Below, in pieces: positions 52,715 through 60,882 of a DNA stretch of 64,000 nucleotides. The position numbers and the translations under genes were made by a program. The notes beneath the pieces are model-generated. The model saw nothing but the letters and a program-made list of their open reading frames with translations. It had not been told where the DNA came from and ran no database searches. The stretch spans positions 1 to 64,000 of the forward strand of contig JBGSLM010000089.1 in NCBI GenBank assembly GCA_041740755.1, written 5' to 3'. The stretch is from Amphiplicatus sp041740755. Lineage in GTDB: Bacteria > Pseudomonadota > Alphaproteobacteria > Caulobacterales > Parvularculaceae. Numbering within the stretch: position 1 is the first letter of the stretch; the number at the start of each line of letters is the position of its first letter.

Positions 52715-52743
52715 GGCCGGACCCTTGGGGGAAAGGTCCGGCC
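52715..52743 (+). terminator. GC-rich hairpin downstream of dps
   Basis: Perfect 9-bp stem GGCCGGACC / GGTCCGGCC with an 11-nt loop, beginning 11 bp after the dps stop. There is no U-run behind it, so it is either a Rho-independent-like terminator lacking the T tract or a 3'-end stability hairpin. The remaining ~200 bp to the ELM1-like gene show no gene. Confidence 0.5.
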
Positions 52744-52942
52744 AGTTGGTCGAGCAAGATCAGAGGGCTCACATTTGCTCGAACAGACGCCGGCGACGGC
52801 AGGAAGCGCTGGGGTGCTGCGCTAGTCGGAGGAGCGCCGCCGCCGGTGAACTCGTGCGACAAATGTAGGACCACCGTGTAAAAATGCGAGCCGCCCCGCC
52901 GCAGAAACAAAACGGCTCATCGAACACGCCGATGTGAGCTAA

Positions 52943-53917
52943 CTATCCGATGCGCCGCAACACTTCGTCCGCTGCTCTGGCAGTCTCATTCAACTGTGCG
53001 TAATTCCAACGGTCGAGTTCGCCGGTGAAGCGCCGAGAGACACCGCGTGCGTTCAGACTTTTATGAAACGCGTCGAACTTTGACATTCGCCCAAACGCTT
53101 TTCGCTTCAGTTGCAATATGAAAACTGGAATACCGGTTGCGGCGGCTTCGACCGCCATGTTGACGCTGTCTTCTGTAACAAGGATCGCATCTGCATCAAG
53201 CAGCATTTGCGGAAATGGGTTCGCCGCATTTTCGCCGCAATCCGCCCGCCAGAATCTTTCCGCCGCGCCGCTCAACTTTTTCTCAAGCACGTCTGCTGCT
53301 TCCTTCGGCGTGCGCCTCGACGTGGTGACTACGAGCCTCGCGCCCTTCGACGCGAGCGCTAGCAATTCTTCCGCGATCGCGTCGGCGACAGACGCCGGCA
53401 TTTCAAACGCCCTGTTTTCGCCCCCGATCAGCACGGCGACTTTCGCATTTTGACCGGCACTCGTTGTGCGAAGGACTGGCGCGCGAACGCGCATCGTCGA
53501 ACCGATGATCGAAAGCACATTGCCGCCAGCGAGACGGTCGTGTTCGGGCGCGATGACGAAGTCGAACAGTTCCGCTGCCGCATGCGGGTCTTGCAGCTGC
53601 ACCGTGAATGTCGAAGGGCTCTTCTTTTTGGCTGCGATCGTCAACGGAACAGATAATCTCCCGCACCCAATCCAGAGATCTGGAAAAGGCGGCTGAAGGC
53701 GGTCGCTGGACGCCGCCAGCTTTTCGAAAGGATCGCCCCATAACATGCGCGGCATTATCCGCCAGGGCTGCCTGATCGAAATTCGCTTTCGGACGATCGC
53801 GGTCGTCCGTCGCTCTGCTATCGCTTCGGCGAGACCGAGGGCCTGCGCTTCGATGCCGGCGCGCCCGTCCGTAACGACCCAGCAGGTGAGCGCGCGATCC
53901 TTCGCCGTATCGGTCAT
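52943..53917 (-). CDS. ELM1/GtrOC1-family protein (mitochondrial fission ELM1-like)
   Basis: A 324-residue protein of the family named after plant ELM1, common in alphaproteobacteria and resembling nucleotide-sugar transferases of the GT-B fold. Seen are VVTDGRAGIEAQALGLAEA near residue 15, the WIGCGRLSVPL segment, a VAVLIGGENRAFEM block and LVTEDSVNMAVEAAATGIP toward the C-terminus. It has no signal peptide. The bacterial role is not established; envelope glycan synthesis is an inference. It lies upstream of, and reads away from, tRNA-Thr's downstream side. Confidence 0.85.
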   Translation of the reverse strand: MTDTAKDRALTCWVVTDGRAGIEAQALGLAEAIAERRTTAIVRKRISIRQPWRIMPRMLWGDPFEKLAASSDRLQPPFPDLWIGCGRLSVPLTIAAKKKSPSTFTVQLQDPHAAAELFDFVIAPEHDRLAGGNVLSIIGSTMRVRAPVLRTTSAGQNAKVAVLIGGENRAFEMPASVADAIAEELLALASKGARLVVTTSRRTPKEAADVLEKKLSGAAERFWRADCGENAANPFPQMLLDADAILVTEDSVNMAVEAAATGIPVFILQLKRKAFGRMSKFDAFHKSLNARGVSRRFTGELDRWNYAQLNETARAADEVLRRIG

Positions 53918-53947
53918 GCTTGCGCGCTTCCGGTTGGTTCCGATGGA

Positions 53948-54023
53948 TGGTGCCGCGTGCCTGACTTGAACAGGCGACCTACCGCTTACAAGGCGGTTGC
54001 TCTACCAACTGAGCTAACGCGGC
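53948..54023 (-). tRNA. tRNA-Thr (anticodon TGT)
   Basis: On the minus strand: acceptor arm GCCGCGT pairing with ACGCGGC, D-arm GCTCAGTTGGTAGAGC, anticodon stem ACCGC/GCGGT with loop CTTGTAA (anticodon TGT), T-arm GCCTGTTCAAGTCAGGC, discriminator A and an encoded CCA. All stems pair fully. The anticodon reads ACA and ACG-type threonine codons. No integrase or direct repeat is next to it. Confidence 0.97.
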
Positions 54024-54108
54024 GAGACGTTTTGGTCCGGGCGCCTCCCTAGCCGATCATCGTGAGGCTGGCTAGAGTCGGCCGCCCAGCAATTCTCCAG
54101 AGGTCTCA

Positions 54109-54537
54109 ATGCTTGTTTTCGTTCGCGCCGTCTCCCTTTTCGCCGTCATATCCCTTGCCGCCGGGTGCGGTCAGCCAAATGGAGCCGGCGCTGCGTCGTC
54201 CGGCGAAGCGGGGCCAAAGACAATCGAAGAACGCGGGCGCGCGGCGTTCTCCGCCTGCGCGATCTGTCATTCGACTGCGAACCCGGACCGGCCCGGCTAC
54301 GCATCGATGGTCGGACCGAGCCTTTTTGGCGTCTACGGCGCCAAGGCGGGCCACATTGCGACCTATGATTATTCGCAGGCCATGCGCGATTCAGGCGTCA
54401 TATGGGATGACGCGACGCTGAACGCCTTCATCGAAAATCCGCATCAGGTCATTCCAAAGACGCGCATGGCCTATGTCGGAGAAAGCGACGCGGCAAAGCG
54501 CGAGGCGATCATCGCCTATTTGAAGTCCCTCAAATAA
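54109..54537 (+). CDS. Cytochrome c-family lipoprotein
   Basis: A 142-residue monohaem cytochrome c. Lipobox-like LAAGC (Cys20) suggests membrane anchoring in the periplasm. The haem-binding CAICH is at 50-54, and the axial Met is probably M120 in KTRMAYVG, as in class I cytochromes of the c-550/c2 type. It probably works as an electron shuttle. It is convergent with the SdsA-type hydrolase gene, whose end touches its stop codon. Confidence 0.92.
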   Translation: MLVFVRAVSLFAVISLAAGCGQPNGAGAASSGEAGPKTIEERGRAAFSACAICHSTANPDRPGYASMVGPSLFGVYGAKAGHIATYDYSQAMRDSGVIWDDATLNAFIENPHQVIPKTRMAYVGESDAAKREAIIAYLKSLK

Positions 54538-56460
54538 TCATGGCGTCACGATTGCAAAATCCGCGGGCGGCGCCTCGAACAGCGTCCTGAACGTCTCCCA
54601 AGCCGCGGCGTCGCCCGTGATTTTCGCATTTGCCGGCATCCCCTGGAACATGGCGCCGAGAAACGCGGCGCGCGGCATCGTGACCGTCGTTGAGGGCGAG
54701 GCGTGCGTGACGCCCTCTTCGTGGACGAGGACGCCATTGCGCACCGATACGGCGATAGTCTCATTGCGATCGGAAAATGCGAAATTGATCAGCAATTCTT
54801 CAGCGGGCGCCTTTTCCGCCGCAAGTCGCACCGCAAGAAGATCAAAGATCATCGACGTCGGCGTCGCCAGTATGAAATCGAGGCTTTGCGAGACTGTAAA
54901 TCCTTCGGCTGACCCGCTGCGAAGTTCTCTCGCCGCCGACAGATACATATTGCGCCAGAGCGAGCTTTCCGACTGGTAAGCCATCTGCTCGTGAGTCTCT
55001 GCGAGCATGGACTTCGCCTCTGCGTCATCCGGATTTGCAAACACCGCAAGGTGGAGCAATTCCGCAGCCCAGCGATAGTCGCCACCTTCAGCGGCGCGGC
55101 GCGCCGCTTTCCTGACCTTTTTCGCGCCGCCCATTGCATCGACGAAGCGCGCGGCTGATACTTCCTCCGGATGCTGATTAAGATGCGCGGGATTGCCGTC
55201 ATACCAGCCCATGTACCGCTGATAGACCGCGCGTGAATTGTGCCGCATCGTGCCGTAATAGCCGCGATTGAACCAGCGGTCGCCGAGCGATTTCGGCAAT
55301 GCGATATCGTCAGCGATTTCGGCGCCCGTGCGTCCCTTGTTCATCAACCGGACTGTCTGGTCGTGGAGATATTTGTACGCATCGCGATGGCTTGCAATGA
55401 AGTCATTGACGCGGTCCGTTCCAAAGCGCGGCCAGGCGTGCGACGTGAACATTACATCGGATTTTCCGCCGTGAAGGCGCATCGCTTCTGTCAGATAATC
55501 CGCCCACCGCTTTGAATCGCGAACCAGCGCGCCGCGCGGCGTCAGCACATTGTGCATCGTCGCGTTCGCGTTTTCAGCAAGACAGAGGGCCGAGAATTCC
55601 GGCAGAAAGAAATTCATCTCCGCCGGCGCTTCAGTATCAGGCGTCATCTGAAACTCGAAGCGGACGCCGTCGATTAGGCGCGAGGCGCCCGTTGTCTTTA
55701 TGGTTTCCGTCGGCGCGATCAGCGACCGCGTTCCTTGCGAAACGGCAAGGCCGATGCCGGATCCGAGCGCCCCGGATGCGCCAGGATCGAGGCGCGCGCC
55801 AAACTGATAGGAAGCGCGGCGCCCCATAGCGGGCCCCGCAATGATATTTTCGCTGATTGAATGTTCGAGAAAACCGTCAGGCGCGATAATCCGCGCCCTT
55901 CCCTTCGCGACGTCGTCCGCGCTCACGACGCCTTTGACGCCTGCGAAGTGGTCCGAATGGCTGTGTGTGTAAATGACGGCGACGACCGGTCTGTCGCCAA
56001 GATGCGCCCGTGCAAGCGCAAGCGCGGCGCGCGCAGTTTCAACGCTCGTCAGCGGATCGACGATAATGAAGCCCGTCTTGCCGAGAATGATCGACATATT
56101 GGCGAGATCAAAGCCACGCACCTGATAGATCCGTTCGTGAACCTTGAAGAGGCCCTGCTTTGCGAGAAGGCCTGTGTGACGCCAAAGACTTGGGTTCGCC
56201 GTGCCAGGGGCTGCGCCACCTACAAAATCATAGGCGCCGAAATCCCAGATGACCTTTCCCTTGTCGTCGGTGATCTGTCGTTCAGGCGAAGCGGCGATGA
56301 ACCCGCGCGCGGCGAAGTCTTCATCTTCTGCGTCCATGGGCAGCGCTTCAAGAACCGCTGCGTTATAGGCTTTCGTCGCGGCGGATGCCGGCGGTCCCTC
56401 AGCCCCTGCGGCCGACGCTGTAAGCGCCGTCAATGACGCTGCTGCAAAAATTCGGATCAT
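54538..56460 (-). CDS. SdsA-type alkyl sulfatase (metallo-beta-lactamase fold)
   Basis: A 640-residue exported hydrolase. A Sec signal (AAASLTALTASAAGAEG) is followed by the MBL domain with THSHSDH at 165-171. LAENANATMHNVLTPRGALVRD and FTSHAWPRFG carry further Zn ligands. An alpha-helical dimerisation domain follows, then a C-terminal SCP2-like domain (SLDFILATPTSMIFDL onward). This is the domain order of SdsA1-type alkyl sulfatases. The family often reads SHHWP where this has SHAWP. Substrate: probably a long-chain sulfate ester or related compound. Confidence 0.88.
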   Translation of the reverse strand: MIRIFAAASLTALTASAAGAEGPPASAATKAYNAAVLEALPMDAEDEDFAARGFIAASPERQITDDKGKVIWDFGAYDFVGGAAPGTANPSLWRHTGLLAKQGLFKVHERIYQVRGFDLANMSIILGKTGFIIVDPLTSVETARAALALARAHLGDRPVVAVIYTHSHSDHFAGVKGVVSADDVAKGRARIIAPDGFLEHSISENIIAGPAMGRRASYQFGARLDPGASGALGSGIGLAVSQGTRSLIAPTETIKTTGASRLIDGVRFEFQMTPDTEAPAEMNFFLPEFSALCLAENANATMHNVLTPRGALVRDSKRWADYLTEAMRLHGGKSDVMFTSHAWPRFGTDRVNDFIASHRDAYKYLHDQTVRLMNKGRTGAEIADDIALPKSLGDRWFNRGYYGTMRHNSRAVYQRYMGWYDGNPAHLNQHPEEVSAARFVDAMGGAKKVRKAARRAAEGGDYRWAAELLHLAVFANPDDAEAKSMLAETHEQMAYQSESSLWRNMYLSAARELRSGSAEGFTVSQSLDFILATPTSMIFDLLAVRLAAEKAPAEELLINFAFSDRNETIAVSVRNGVLVHEEGVTHASPSTTVTMPRAAFLGAMFQGMPANAKITGDAAAWETFRTLFEAPPADFAIVTP

Positions 56461-56803
56461 GCCGCGCTCCCGGTCTTTGTTTCCTGAGTCAGCATTGTGC
56501 AACATCCAAAGCGACGGCGCATCTTCGCTGCGCAGCGGGATCTGGTCGTCGGGAGCAGCCCGAAAAGGCGCCCCTTCCTATTTGCGGGGGAAAGCGCTCG
56601 CGACGCGCTAATGAACGTCGCGAATTGAATCCGCCTTTCGCAATCTTGAACCACGCAATCCTCCTTTCTCACGTCGCCCTCTCTCCCGCTCATCCCTGCA
56701 AAAGCGGGAATGGACGGAGCGAGGAGCAATCCTTTTCAACAGTTCCTGAACCCGCGCTTTAGCGCAGCCCTGATGGCGAGAATGATAGGGGCGCCGAAAG
56801 GGA

Positions 56804-56850
56804 GGGGGATAAATAGAGGGATAAAATGGGGATAAGTAGGGGGATAACTC
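56804..56850 (+). repeat. Four G-rich imperfect direct repeats (GGG-GATAA type)
   Basis: Four consecutive units of 10-14 bp, each a run of three to five G followed by ATAA plus A/G/C (GGGGGATAAATAGA, GGGATAAAAT, GGGGATAAGTA, GGGGGATAACTC). The four G-runs with loops of 7-9 nt could fold as a G-quadruplex on the + strand. They could also be a protein-binding array. Confidence 0.75.
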
Positions 56851-57019
56851 GGCAACCGATTGGCGAATTAACCATCTTTATACGGATAAAACAACGGATT
56901 AGAATTCCGCATCCGAAATGAAACTCGGCCCGGAATCGCATAGCGGAAGATTCCAAAAATTCAACCGCCGTCAGGCGCTCCGTAGACGGACGATCAACCG
57001 GCCGGGGAAAGCAACAGGC

Positions 57020-57213
57020 GCCTCAACCCTCCCCGACCCTCCCTTTTCAAGGGAGGGAGAAGGAAGGACAGCGCGCTCGCAAGGATTCCCTCCCTTGAAA
57101 AGGGAGGGTTAGGGAGGGTTCTCTTTCCGCACGAACCAACGCGCGAAATTGAACCGATACCATCGCGGCGCCTCAACCCTCCCCGGCCCTCCCTTTTCAA
57201 GGGAGGGAGAAGA
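57020..57213. repeat. Three copies of a CCCTCCC palindromic repeat
   Basis: Palindromes with arms CCCTCCCTT and AAGGGAGGG (loop TTC or GAA) lie at 57037-57057, 57088-57108 (inverted) and 57187-57207. Copies 1 and 3 share a longer unit of about 43 bp (from GCGCCTCAACCCTCCCC to GGGAGGGAGA) and are 150 bp apart. Copy 2 is in the opposite orientation with a TTAGGGAGGGTT flank. This looks like a dispersed REP-type element family. Confidence 0.9.
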
Positions 57214-57227
57214 AAGGGCGGCGCGCC

Positions 57228-58061
57228 CTATTGTTCCCAGCCGGGGTTTTCGCGGCGGAGTTTGCGCATCAGGCCCGGCCAGGCGAGATTGTCGCCCATT
57301 CCCTGCGCGAAGGCTGGCGCCCCCTGCTGCAGGACCTTTGCGCCCATCGCTGGCGGCTCTTCGCGCGGCGCCTTCGTATCGCTTTGCGCAAGAATTTGCG
57401 CGCGGCATGCCTGCTCAAGAAAATACATGCGCAGGAACGCGGTCGCGCAATTGCCGCCGACGGTCAGCGTTCCGTGGTTGCGCAAAATAAGGAACCCGTG
57501 ATTGCCCATATCTCGCACGAGGCGCGCGCGCTCATCGAGATCGGTCGCGATGCCCTCATAATCGTGATACGCGACATCGTCGTGCACGATCATCGCAAAT
57601 TGCGAATAGCGCCTTAGTCCATCCTGCTGCGCCGCCACGGCGACGCCGTACGGCGTATGAAGGTGGAGAACGCAATGCGCATCCTCCCGCGACATATGAA
57701 GCGCCGAGTGAATCGTAAAGCCTGCCGGATTTGTGAAGTAAGGCGTCTCCTGAACCGAATTTCCCTTCAGATCGACTTTGATCAGCGATGACGCCGTCAT
57801 CTCGTCGAAGAACAGCCCATAGGGATTTAAGAGGAAACGCTCTTCGCCGCTTTCATGCGGCAGGCGCACCGAAATATGGGTGAAGATCATGTCATCCCAG
57901 CCATAGCGCGCGCAAAGGCGGTAAGTCGCTGCGAGCTCGCACCGCAAACGCCATTCTTCCGCCGAGACTTTTCCTTTAAGCGAGGGAAGCGTCGCCGGGT
58001 CCGGAAGATTGAATCCGGGTTCGACGCCGACAGTCTCCTGCATCTTCGTCTGTGCGTTCAT
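57228..58061 (-). CDS. Class II aldolase/adducin family protein
   Basis: A 277-residue protein of the class II aldolase fold. Zn ligands are in CVLHLHTPYGVAV and in LRNHGTLTVGG, with the SVRLP and NPYGLFFDEMTASSL segments before them. The family includes fuculose-phosphate aldolases, but its bacterial members of this length are often of unknown substrate. The start at 58061 is divergent from nadK. No sugar pathway genes are nearby. Confidence 0.88.
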   Translation of the reverse strand: MNAQTKMQETVGVEPGFNLPDPATLPSLKGKVSAEEWRLRCELAATYRLCARYGWDDMIFTHISVRLPHESGEERFLLNPYGLFFDEMTASSLIKVDLKGNSVQETPYFTNPAGFTIHSALHMSREDAHCVLHLHTPYGVAVAAQQDGLRRYSQFAMIVHDDVAYHDYEGIATDLDERARLVRDMGNHGFLILRNHGTLTVGGNCATAFLRMYFLEQACRAQILAQSDTKAPREEPPAMGAKVLQQGAPAFAQGMGDNLAWPGLMRKLRRENPGWEQ

Positions 58062-58198
58062 GGGACGGGTCTCCTTGCCGCTTGGTCGTTGATCCTAGCA
58101 GCCAGTCCATCGGTGGCGAGGAGAAAGCGCAGAAGCATTGCGCGCTTCCCCTCGCCGCCCGGTCCGCCCTATCATGGCGCGGACGAACGGAGCGCCCC

Positions 58199-58966
58199 TT
58201 GGCCGAGCATCGCTTTTGCATTTTGTCGAACAACAAGCCGCAAGCGGTCGAAACCGCAACGACCTTGCGCCGGAAGTTCGGGGACCACGGACCGGCGAAC
58301 TGCGACGTCATCGTCGCGGTCGGCGGCGACGGTTTCATGCTGGAAACGCTCAGAGCCTATATGAAGGCCGGAAAGCCCGTTTACGGGGTCAATTGCGGAA
58401 CGGTCGGATTCCTGATGAACCCCGCCGATCTCGACAACCTTCCCAAACGGATCGCCGAAGCGGAACAGGCTGTCATCCACCCCCTGTCGATGAGGGCGAC
58501 CGATGCTGCCGGGGAAACCCATATCGCGCTCGCGATCAACGAGGTCTCGCTCTTTCGTCAGACCCGCCAGAGCGCGCGCATCCGCATTCTCGTGAACGGC
58601 AAGGTCCGGATGGATTCGCTGACCTGCGACGGGGTGTTGCTGGCGACGCCTGCCGGGTCGACCGCCTATAATCTTTCGGCGCACGGGCCGATCCTCCCCA
58701 TCAGCGCCGACCTTCTCGCTTTGACGCCGATCAGCGCCTTTCGCCCCCGCCGGTGGAAGGGCGCGCTTTTGCCCCATGACGCGGTCGTCCGGTTCGAGGC
58801 GCTGGAGCATGACCAGCGCCCGGTTTCCGCAGTCGCCGACAATCAGGAAGTCCGCAATGCCGTCGCCATCGAGGCCCGCGAGAACCGCGACATTTCGATG
58901 ACCGTCCTCTTCGATCGCGGCCAATCGCTAGACGAGCGCATCCTGCGTGAGCAATTCGACTATTGA
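58199..58966 (+). CDS. nadK: NAD kinase
   Basis: Phosphorylates NAD to NADP; 255 residues. The GGDG motif is in VIVAVGGDGFMLE, followed by YGVNCGTVGFLMN, the LTCDGVLLATPAGSTAYNLSA block and a C-terminal VADNQEVRNA segment. The start is TTG at 58199 with GGAG 8 nt upstream. The longer ATG frame from 58052 runs through the promoter side of the divergent aldolase gene and is not conserved. Confidence 0.93.
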   Translation: MAEHRFCILSNNKPQAVETATTLRRKFGDHGPANCDVIVAVGGDGFMLETLRAYMKAGKPVYGVNCGTVGFLMNPADLDNLPKRIAEAEQAVIHPLSMRATDAAGETHIALAINEVSLFRQTRQSARIRILVNGKVRMDSLTCDGVLLATPAGSTAYNLSAHGPILPISADLLALTPISAFRPRRWKGALLPHDAVVRFEALEHDQRPVSAVADNQEVRNAVAIEARENRDISMTVLFDRGQSLDERILREQFDY

Positions 58967-59138
58967 GCGCGTAGAACTGGCGGAAAATTAACCATTTACG
59001 CCGCGCCCTGAATCGAGCCACGGTCCCTTTTTGGACACGCCCGGCCTGCTCGCGGCGCACCCCATTCAGTTTGCCTTAACCCAGCTGGATGAATGTGCAT
59101 AGGCGGCAAAGCAGCAAAGATCCGGCGGAGGGAATTGG

Positions 59139-60869
59139 ATGGGCGCGCAAGCGGTTCGGCTGTCGAATGGCGACATCGACAATGCGTTGAAAGACAAGGA
59201 CTTCGAGGTCCTCTTTCAGCCCATTTTCGATCTCGGCAACGGCGCCCTCGCCCGCGTTGAGACATTCATTCGCTGGCGCCATCCGACGCTTGGCGTGCTG
59301 CCGCCCGGCGCCTTCATTTCTTTCTTCGAAACGCAAGGGCGAATGAGCGAATTGACGCGCTACGTCCTCGACGAAGCGCTCTCGGCTTACCGCGCCTGGC
59401 GCGGCCCTCATGCGCCGGGCTTTTCGATCAATCTCGCGCTCAGCGATCTCTCCGACGAATCCTTTGCGTCGCACTTCACCGTCCTGCTGCGCGAACACGG
59501 CTTCCCGCCCGAACTCGTGACGCTCGAATGTCCGATGCCGCCGGTCGAGGCGGATATCGCGACAACGGCGCGGCAGCTGCAACGGCTCGCCGAAACCGGC
59601 GCGCGCCTTGCGATCGAAGTTCGCGGCAGAGCCAACGACTTCCTGAAAACCGTTCGCCCGTTCCCGTTCGCCGAAATCAAGACCGGCGGCGCGGCGATCT
59701 TGCGCTTTGCGCGCACCGTTCGCGGACCCGGCCTCAGCGCGATTTCCGAACTTCTGGAGCTTGCCGCCGAACAGAACGCCGCGATCACGGCGGTCGGCGT
59801 TGAAGATCAGGCGTCGCTTTCTGCGCTGCGCGGTCTTGGCTTTTCAGCGGCGCAAGGAAACCACCTCGCCAAGGTTGGCGCGCTCGGCCAGTTCATGCCG
59901 TCGCATGTGAACGACGTGCGCGCCCTCCTCGGCCTTGATGCATTGTCGTCTGAAGATCTGGCTGCGCTCTTTCGCACCGGCGCGCCGCGTCTTGCCCCGA
60001 TCCCGGCTGAAGCCGCCGCGCCGATCGACGTCGATTTCGCTGAAGGAGCGCTGGCCGACGACGCTATCGAGGCGGCCGCCGCCGCGCAATCCGATGACGA
60101 ACTCGTGCAGCGTCTCGCCGCGCGCATCGCTCGGACCGAAAGCGGAAAAGCCGCCGCCGGCGTTGATGATGAAGCGCGCCGCGCCAAGGCGAAAGAAGCC
60201 GCAATTGCGCGCGCCAAACGCAACATCAAAATTCGCGAGAAACTCGCCGCCCGCAATGCGCTGAAGGAAAAGGCCGAGGCGCGCGCCGACACCGCTGCGC
60301 CGCGAGACATGCAGGAGCGCCTGAACCGCGAATTCGGCGAATACGCCGAAAATGAAATGGCGCCCGACGCTTTCGATGCCGAATTCGACGTCGAGAGCGC
60401 GGCTGAACCGGCGCAGCAGCCGCCCATTGAATCGGCTGCGCCGGAAATTGCCCCAGCAGATCCCGTTGCGGCGGAACCGGCGCCTGCGCCGCGCCGCACG
60501 TTCGACGCGCGCATGATCGTCAAGGGCGCTCAGGCGCATTTCACGCCGACCATCCGCGTCAGCGGGCCGGAAGCCGTTCCCCCCCAGGAGGTTTTCGGCG
60601 ATCTCCATCAGGAAGAAATTCAGACGACGACAGCCGCTGCGCCCGTCGAAGCCGCGGAAGACGAAATCCCCGAGCCGATGGCGAGCGCCGCCTGGCTCGA
60701 AGAGACAGTCGCAATCGAAGCGCAAGACGAACCTGAAGAACCAAATCGGGGGCCAAGCTTCCTCACCCGTACGGTCATCCCGTTCTCATCGCTGAAGATC
60801 ACGCATTTCTGGCCGCGCGCCATCCGTAAGCGGATGAAGCGCGCCAGGGCGAAGGCCGCAGCGGAATAA
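59139..60869 (+). CDS. Degenerate EAL-domain protein with long Ala/Glu-rich tail
   Basis: A 576-residue protein. Residues ~12-250 form an EAL-like domain, VLFQPIFDLGNGALARVETFIRWRHP to GFSAAQGN. The signature is ETF instead of EAL. N98 and K181 survive, but the second Glu of the LExTE block is gone (LECPMP), the DDFG motif is replaced (IEVRGRAND), and AEGVET reads AVGVED. Loss of these metal ligands makes phosphodiesterase activity unlikely. Residues ~280-540 are Ala/Glu/Pro-rich with basic helices (335-385). The C-terminus is Lys/Arg-rich. It may be a c-di-GMP-binding or protein-docking factor. Confidence 0.85.
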   Translation: MGAQAVRLSNGDIDNALKDKDFEVLFQPIFDLGNGALARVETFIRWRHPTLGVLPPGAFISFFETQGRMSELTRYVLDEALSAYRAWRGPHAPGFSINLALSDLSDESFASHFTVLLREHGFPPELVTLECPMPPVEADIATTARQLQRLAETGARLAIEVRGRANDFLKTVRPFPFAEIKTGGAAILRFARTVRGPGLSAISELLELAAEQNAAITAVGVEDQASLSALRGLGFSAAQGNHLAKVGALGQFMPSHVNDVRALLGLDALSSEDLAALFRTGAPRLAPIPAEAAAPIDVDFAEGALADDAIEAAAAAQSDDELVQRLAARIARTESGKAAAGVDDEARRAKAKEAAIARAKRNIKIREKLAARNALKEKAEARADTAAPRDMQERLNREFGEYAENEMAPDAFDAEFDVESAAEPAQQPPIESAAPEIAPADPVAAEPAPAPRRTFDARMIVKGAQAHFTPTIRVSGPEAVPPQEVFGDLHQEEIQTTTAAAPVEAAEDEIPEPMASAAWLEETVAIEAQDEPEEPNRGPSFLTRTVIPFSSLKITHFWPRAIRKRMKRARAKAAAE

Positions 60870-60882
60870 CCGCCAGCCTCGA

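Larger units (their letters stand above)
56461..57227. other. 767-bp intergenic region rich in repeats
   Basis: No credible gene. From left to right it holds a degenerate CCCGC...GCGGG hairpin (about 56684-56712), four G-rich direct repeats (56804-56850), an AT-rich stretch (56850-56930) and three copies of a CCCTCCC palindrome (57020-57213). It separates two leftward genes, so a promoter for the hydrolase lies in its left part. Confidence 0.7.

Noticed and set aside
53948..54023. tRNA-Thr as an integration site of a genomic island
   Set aside because: No integrase, no duplicated tRNA end and no change in gene style beside it.
57020..57213. CRISPR array
   Set aside because: Only three copies, mixed orientation, unequal spacing and no cas genes.
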